NCBI GenBank assembly: GCA_902490335.1
Contig: CABUDL010000002.1
Location: 1 to 64,000 of the forward strand
Source of the DNA: an uncultured Clostridium sp.
GTDB taxonomy: Bacteria; Bacillota; Clostridia; Oscillospirales; Ruminococcaceae
DNA: 64,000 nt
Direction: 5' to 3'
The notes beneath the pieces are model-generated. The model was given only the letters and a program-made list of their open reading frames with translations. It did no database searches and was not told the origin of the DNA. Made by a program: the position numbers and the translations under genes. The first letter of the stretch is position 1. Every line of letters begins with the position of its first letter. Below are positions 61,187 to 64,000 of the stretch, piece after piece.

Positions 61187-61253
61187 AGTATAACGCACAA
61201 GCTCTCATTTGAACATATCGTTTCATGCTAGTTTTTCTAGACACAAAACGATA
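61187..61253 (-). promoter_or_regulatory. pheromone promoter with regulator site
   Basis: The -10 TATACT is at 61192-61187 on the minus strand. TATCGTTT (61216-61223) and AAACGATA (61246-61253) are exact inverted repeats just upstream of the -35 position. ATATCG starts 22 bp after the -10 box and AAAACGA 24 bp later, exactly as in the precursor promoter. Confidence 0.7.
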
Positions 61254-61393
61254 GGTTTGATTCTCATTGTGAAAATAAGGTATCATAAACTGCAAAAATT
61301 GAAAAAGCATAAAAAAGACATAGCTTGCAGGCTCTGGTAGAATGAAGTTACCACAAACATTCGAAATGAGATAGTACACGGTGTCTGAAAAAT

Positions 61394-61463
61394 GATAGAA
61401 TAGCGCAGAAAACGCACGCGTGTGTTTTTTAATACACGCGTGCGTTTTCTGCGCTATTCTATC
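61394..61463. repeat. perfect 30-bp inverted repeat at the AlbA gene end
   Basis: Perfect 30-bp arms (61394-61423 and 61434-61463) flank a 10-base loop. The right arm includes the stop codon of the minus-strand gene, and T residues follow on the minus strand, so it can act as a terminator. Its central ACACGCGTGCGTTT also occurs in that gene's promoter. Confidence 0.85.
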
Positions 61464-63100
61464 GTGCGATACTTGGCTCCTGCACCTTTTCCATTCAAAG
61501 ACAGTTGCCCAGCATCTTTTAACTTTTGTAGAATCCGATATGCCTGAGAAGGTGTTACATGCAGAAGTTTCACCACATCTGCGCGAGTAACTTCCCCTTT
61601 CGCTTTTGCCAACTGCATTACCAATTCCTGATGCCGGAGCGCATCGATATCTCGATTTCGTACATATTCAACGGCACTGTTTGTTTTTTTGGAGTACCTT
61701 GAGCTTATGATATAGGATCGTCCGCGGCCATTGCCCAAGCGTTCTACTAATCCAGACTCCACAAGGGTTTCCAGAACGACGCGTACCCGGCTCTCATCGG
61801 CATGAATTCTTTCTGCGACATCCTGTATCGAGGCACGATGCAATTGCTTTACCGCATCCAGTGCAAGTAGCAGATGAATTGGCAACGACCGTCCAAGACG
61901 TTGTTGTTCTTCAGAAACCATACAAATGAATGCTTTATCAGTCGGTCCTTTGGGAATAAACAGTTTCACGCTGGATTGTGTAGAGCTTGAGTAGTCCGGA
62001 AGCAATCGACCATACAATAAGGAGCCTTCAAAAATGCGGTCAATTCCTCTTCCGGTACGCTCAGCTAGACCAATACGTTTCATTGCATCAGCCAATGTTG
62101 GATTTCTTCCATGAGGTTCTGCATCCAGCAGATTGTCGACTCGGATGCCTTCAATAAATCCTCCGGGGTTGCTGATGGTCATGCCTTCATCATTGATTTG
62201 AACCAGAACACGTCCAAGAACAGAATAGTCTCTGTGGCAGAATGCGTTGACTAGAGCTTCACGGAAGGCCCTGGGATCATAGTCTGGAATCGTGATGCGG
62301 AATAATCCCTGTACCATTTCCTCGCTGTGATTCCATGCAGAAAAAGCATCCGATATTTTTTCAAACGCCGCAAGAATGGGCAAATAAAAGGACTCATTCA
62401 CTTTGATATCTGTGCCCACAAGAACCTGTATGGATGCTTCTGCTGTTGGCATATGGCGCTTTAATGCATTTTTTCTACCAATCAGCAATATACCGCAAAA
62501 TGTGGGAACGATAGCTCCATCCTGAATTGTGACCAACTGCAATGCCTTATCTAATTCCTCGTCATTTAGTTCCAGTAGAGACACTTCTCCACGATAGGAT
62601 CGAATGATGTTTCGTAACCGTTCACGTTCCACAGGATCAAGATCCTGATAGGTAGCATCTGGAACAGGCTGTGCAGAATAATCAAGCAAACTCAAAGAGG
62701 AAAGCCGTGCGGTTATTTCGTATGGATACATCGGAACATTTTCGGGCTCGCCATTCGGCTTGAGCCGGCGTCGCTGGATCTTGCCATCCGAGGAAGCTAC
62801 CACGCTGGTGCGCTTGGGAACAGAGATTTTTAACACTGGTGGATCGAATTCCAAAATTTCTGTACGAACAGCAAGCGGAGGAACCGTCCGGTTGGCGATA
62901 AACGCCGCAAGCTGTGTGATGTCTTTATGCTTATTGTGCAGTCCTGTAATTTCTCCATCGTTTTCGACACCCAAATATAAGTCGCCGCCATCGGTGTTTG
63001 CAAAGGCGACCACCGCGTCGATGATGTCGCTGTCAGGCAAACAGTTTCTGTCGCTTTTAAATTCATTCACAAGGTTTTCTTTGAAACCGATATTGGACAT
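61454..63100 (-). CDS. AlbA_2/Schlafen-type ATP-binding protein
   Basis: A 548-residue protein. The AlbA_2 (Schlafen-like) domain is at about 1-135 (FKSDRNCLPDSDIIDAVVAFANTDGGDLYLGVEN). A middle ATPase-like C-terminal domain contains FREALVNAFCHRDYSV and NPGGFIEGI, like the ATP-binding region of this family, and two winged-helix segments end the protein (SIQDVAERIHADESRVRVVLETLVESGLV, TRADVVKLLHVTPSQAYRILQKL). ATG 63100 has GGTGAGATT upstream. It probably binds DNA and represses itself through the palindromes at 63130 and 61394. A defence or element-control role is possible but not shown. Confidence 0.85.
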   Translation of the reverse strand: MSNIGFKENLVNEFKSDRNCLPDSDIIDAVVAFANTDGGDLYLGVENDGEITGLHNKHKDITQLAAFIANRTVPPLAVRTEILEFDPPVLKISVPKRTSVVASSDGKIQRRRLKPNGEPENVPMYPYEITARLSSLSLLDYSAQPVPDATYQDLDPVERERLRNIIRSYRGEVSLLELNDEELDKALQLVTIQDGAIVPTFCGILLIGRKNALKRHMPTAEASIQVLVGTDIKVNESFYLPILAAFEKISDAFSAWNHSEEMVQGLFRITIPDYDPRAFREALVNAFCHRDYSVLGRVLVQINDEGMTISNPGGFIEGIRVDNLLDAEPHGRNPTLADAMKRIGLAERTGRGIDRIFEGSLLYGRLLPDYSSSTQSSVKLFIPKGPTDKAFICMVSEEQQRLGRSLPIHLLLALDAVKQLHRASIQDVAERIHADESRVRVVLETLVESGLVERLGNGRGRSYIISSRYSKKTNSAVEYVRNRDIDALRHQELVMQLAKAKGEVTRADVVKLLHVTPSQAYRILQKLKDAGQLSLNGKGAGAKYRTIE

Positions 63101-63121
63101 AATCTCACCCCCAACACAATC

Positions 63122-63163
63122 ATTATAATACACGCGTGCGTTTAACACAACAGAAAACGCACG
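63122..63163 (-). promoter_or_regulatory. AlbA gene promoter with palindromic operator
   Basis: The minus-strand TATAAT (63127-63122) and TTGTGT (63150-63145) are 17 bp apart. ACACGCGTGCGTTT (63130-63143) fills the spacer and AGAAAACGCACG (63152-63163) follows as its inverse. A protein bound here would block transcription. Confidence 0.65.
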
Positions 63164-63256
63164 AATCCTGTTGTGAACTGAAGGTGTTTTATATTAGATT
63201 TTATAGATACCTTATGAGGGAATTTTACACTCCTTTGCTGCTCTGAAAAAATGAGG

Positions 63257-63376
63257 TGATGACAAGAACAGCAACCAAGTTCCTTTCCCTACTGTTGTCC
63301 TGCGTTGCCCTGGGCAGCGGTACGCAAGGCACATATAAGGAGCAAAACCTACTTTTCGTGCGTCATGCACGAGGAT
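63257..63376 (+). CDS. small hydrophobic peptide, doubtful
   Basis: A possible 39-residue peptide (MTRTATKFLSLLLSCVALGS at its start), with a lipobox-like LLSC. GAGGTG directly precedes the ATG. It lies in the 560-bp stretch between the AlbA gene and the truncated regulator, which otherwise holds only the att site and a terminator. It could equally be a chance reading frame. Confidence 0.25.
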
Positions 63377-63483
63377 AAAAATCAGAATCTGATGTGCAGA
63401 AAAACCGCAGTATTAAGCCAAAAATCAGGCTGAAAGCGAAGAAATCACCGGATGTTTGGCAGGGGTGGCACCAAGCCCTTGAA

Positions 63484-63525
63484 GTTCAGCAAGCGTTAAT
63501 CTCACTTACCCAAGAGATAATTTCC
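63484..63525. other. attR and an older att-like copy
   Basis: AAGAGATAATTTCC at 63512-63525 is identical to the rpsI core at 51901-51914 and marks the right border. Just before it, GTTCAGCAAGCGTTAATCTC (63484-63503) matches the rpsI end at 17 of 20 positions and still reads Phe-Ser-Lys-Arg-stop, suggesting a second, diverged att copy from an earlier insertion. Confidence 0.65.
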
Positions 63526-63546
63526 CTTTCAGGGTTTATATCTGCC

Positions 63547-63578
63547 AAAAAGCCTTCCTTGTGGGAAGGCTTTTTTTG
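63547..63578 (+). terminator. terminator, probably the original rpsI one
   Basis: AAAAGCCTTCC and GGGAAGGCTTTT pair around TTGT, followed by T residues. It begins about 20 bp beyond attR, where the native rpsI terminator would lie before the insertion. Confidence 0.8.
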
Positions 63579-63602
63579 CGTCTTGGGATAAAGCGACAGT
63601 GC

Positions 63603-63631
63603 TAGACAAACGGATGAGAAGGTGATAAGAT
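63603..63631 (+). promoter_or_regulatory. possible promoter of the truncated regulator
   Basis: TAGACA (63603-63608) and TAAGAT (63626-63631), spacer 17 bp; start codon at 63665 behind GAGGAG. Confidence 0.45.
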
Positions 63632-63664
63632 AGTGATGACAGACGAACGCAGAAGAGGAGAAAT

Positions 63665-63805
63665 ATGATGAAAGAATTTCCTATTGGAGAAGTGATTCGG
63701 CAGCGAAGAATGGAACTTGGATTAACACAAGAAGAGCTTTGTGAGGGAATTTATGAGCCTCCAACCATGTCACGGATTGAAACGGGACGACCAATGCTGT
63801 TGTAG
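63665..63805 (+). pseudogene. truncated RNPP regulator paralogue
   Basis: A 46-codon frame carrying only the helix-turn-helix of a regulator closely like the one at 60091: FPIGEVIRQRRMELGLTQEE, then LCEGIYEPPTMSRIETGRP, and a stop soon after. The TPR part is missing. The following ABC gene starts 9 bp later, so a deletion probably joined them. It lies outside the att-bounded element. Confidence 0.7.
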
Positions 63806-63813
63806 GAGTGGAG

Positions 63814-64000
63814 ATGAATATGACAAAATATCTTTTAAAGCTAAAATACATCATCGTATTTCAAGTTTTTACCGCACTTCTTTCGATCGTCGGTATCGCT
63901 AGTATGCCATACGTTGTCAAACTGCTCTTTGATTATGACTTTTCAAAAGGAGCGGGCGGCATGATATGGATTGTTTTCCTGTATCTGCTGTCCATTGCGC
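63814..64000 (+). CDS. ABC transporter permease, partial at window end
   Basis: The first 62 codons of a membrane protein running off the window. MTKYLLKLKYIIVFQVFTAL and MPYVVKLLFDYDFSKG, with hydrophobic segments, resemble the start of an ABC exporter half-molecule. ATG 63814 follows GGAG; ATG 63820 is an alternative. Its placement after an RNPP remnant suggests a second, decayed or rearranged peptide cassette. Confidence 0.65.
   Translation, partial: MNMTKYLLKLKYIIVFQVFTALLSIVGIASMPYVVKLLFDYDFSKGAGGMIWIVFLYLLSIA

Noticed and set aside
63394..63591. 65-codon open frame across the attR region
   Set aside because: It runs through the att site and a strong terminator hairpin and has no ribosome site.
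1..64000. CRISPR array
   Set aside because: No regularly spaced direct repeats of suitable length and no cas genes were seen.

Overview
The window is a chromosomal segment of a Clostridia-class Firmicute, most likely an Oscillospirales/Ruminococcaceae-like gut anaerobe. This is inferred from strong Shine-Dalgarno sequences, consensus sigma-A promoters with 17-bp spacers, a type III glutamine synthetase, a G5/3D cell-wall protein, an rplM-rpsI pair and a fairly GC-rich background. The species cannot be fixed from the sequence alone.

Region 1 (286-14133): after a G5/3D wall protein comes a tight set of 20 co-directional genes for a phage-like particle in about 12.7 kb: both terminase subunits, portal, putative protease, decoration protein, capsid, connectors, sheath, tube, chaperone, a 119-residue protein in the tape-measure slot, and a baseplate with a short fibre. 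No integrase, repressor, replication or lysis gene is present, so this looks like a domesticated particle or gene-transfer-agent-like locus rather than a complete prophage.

Region 2 (14190-51908): core and housekeeping genes. They include a thioredoxin-like lipid-face protein with a large helical domain, dCMP deaminase, DegV, nucleoside salvage (deoD-deoB-cdd), rsmA, an EFR1-type ferredoxin, an oligopeptide-binding lipoprotein, glnN with a folded leader, two MATE exporters, tRNA-Leu(CAG), a hydrolase/acyltransferase/membrane-protein operon, cysteine desulfurase and thiI, a very unusual CinA-like/sortase B/BIG2 fusion, lepA, a GT8 enzyme, a LysR gene divergent from a heterodimeric ABC exporter, and rplM-rpsI behind an L13-type leader.

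Region 3 (about 51901-63525): an integrated mobilizable element inserted at the 3' end of rpsI. The last 14 bp of the rpsI site (51901-51914) recur at 63512-63525, just before a terminator that is probably the displaced rpsI terminator. The element carries a frameshifted tyrosine integrase, a deletion scar joining two 5'-truncated divergent genes, a MobV relaxase with an inverted-repeat-rich oriT-like region, an AT-rich peptide cassette, and an AlbA-type DNA-binding protein with striking palindromes at both ends of its gene.

The cassette (56785-61151) is the most interesting system: a 26-residue ribosomal peptide precursor, a radical SAM/SPASM maturase with a C-terminal PqqD/RRE-like domain, an ABC exporter, an RNPP-type (Rgg/PlcR-like) regulator, and a convergent 44-residue secreted peptide that looks like its pheromone. 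The precursor promoter and the pheromone promoter share the same two-part site (ATATCG-N24-AAAACGA) at exactly the same distance from their -10 boxes, which argues for a single quorum-sensing circuit.

Region 4 (63526-64000): the chromosome or a second element, with a truncated paralogue of the RNPP regulator followed by the start of another ABC transporter.
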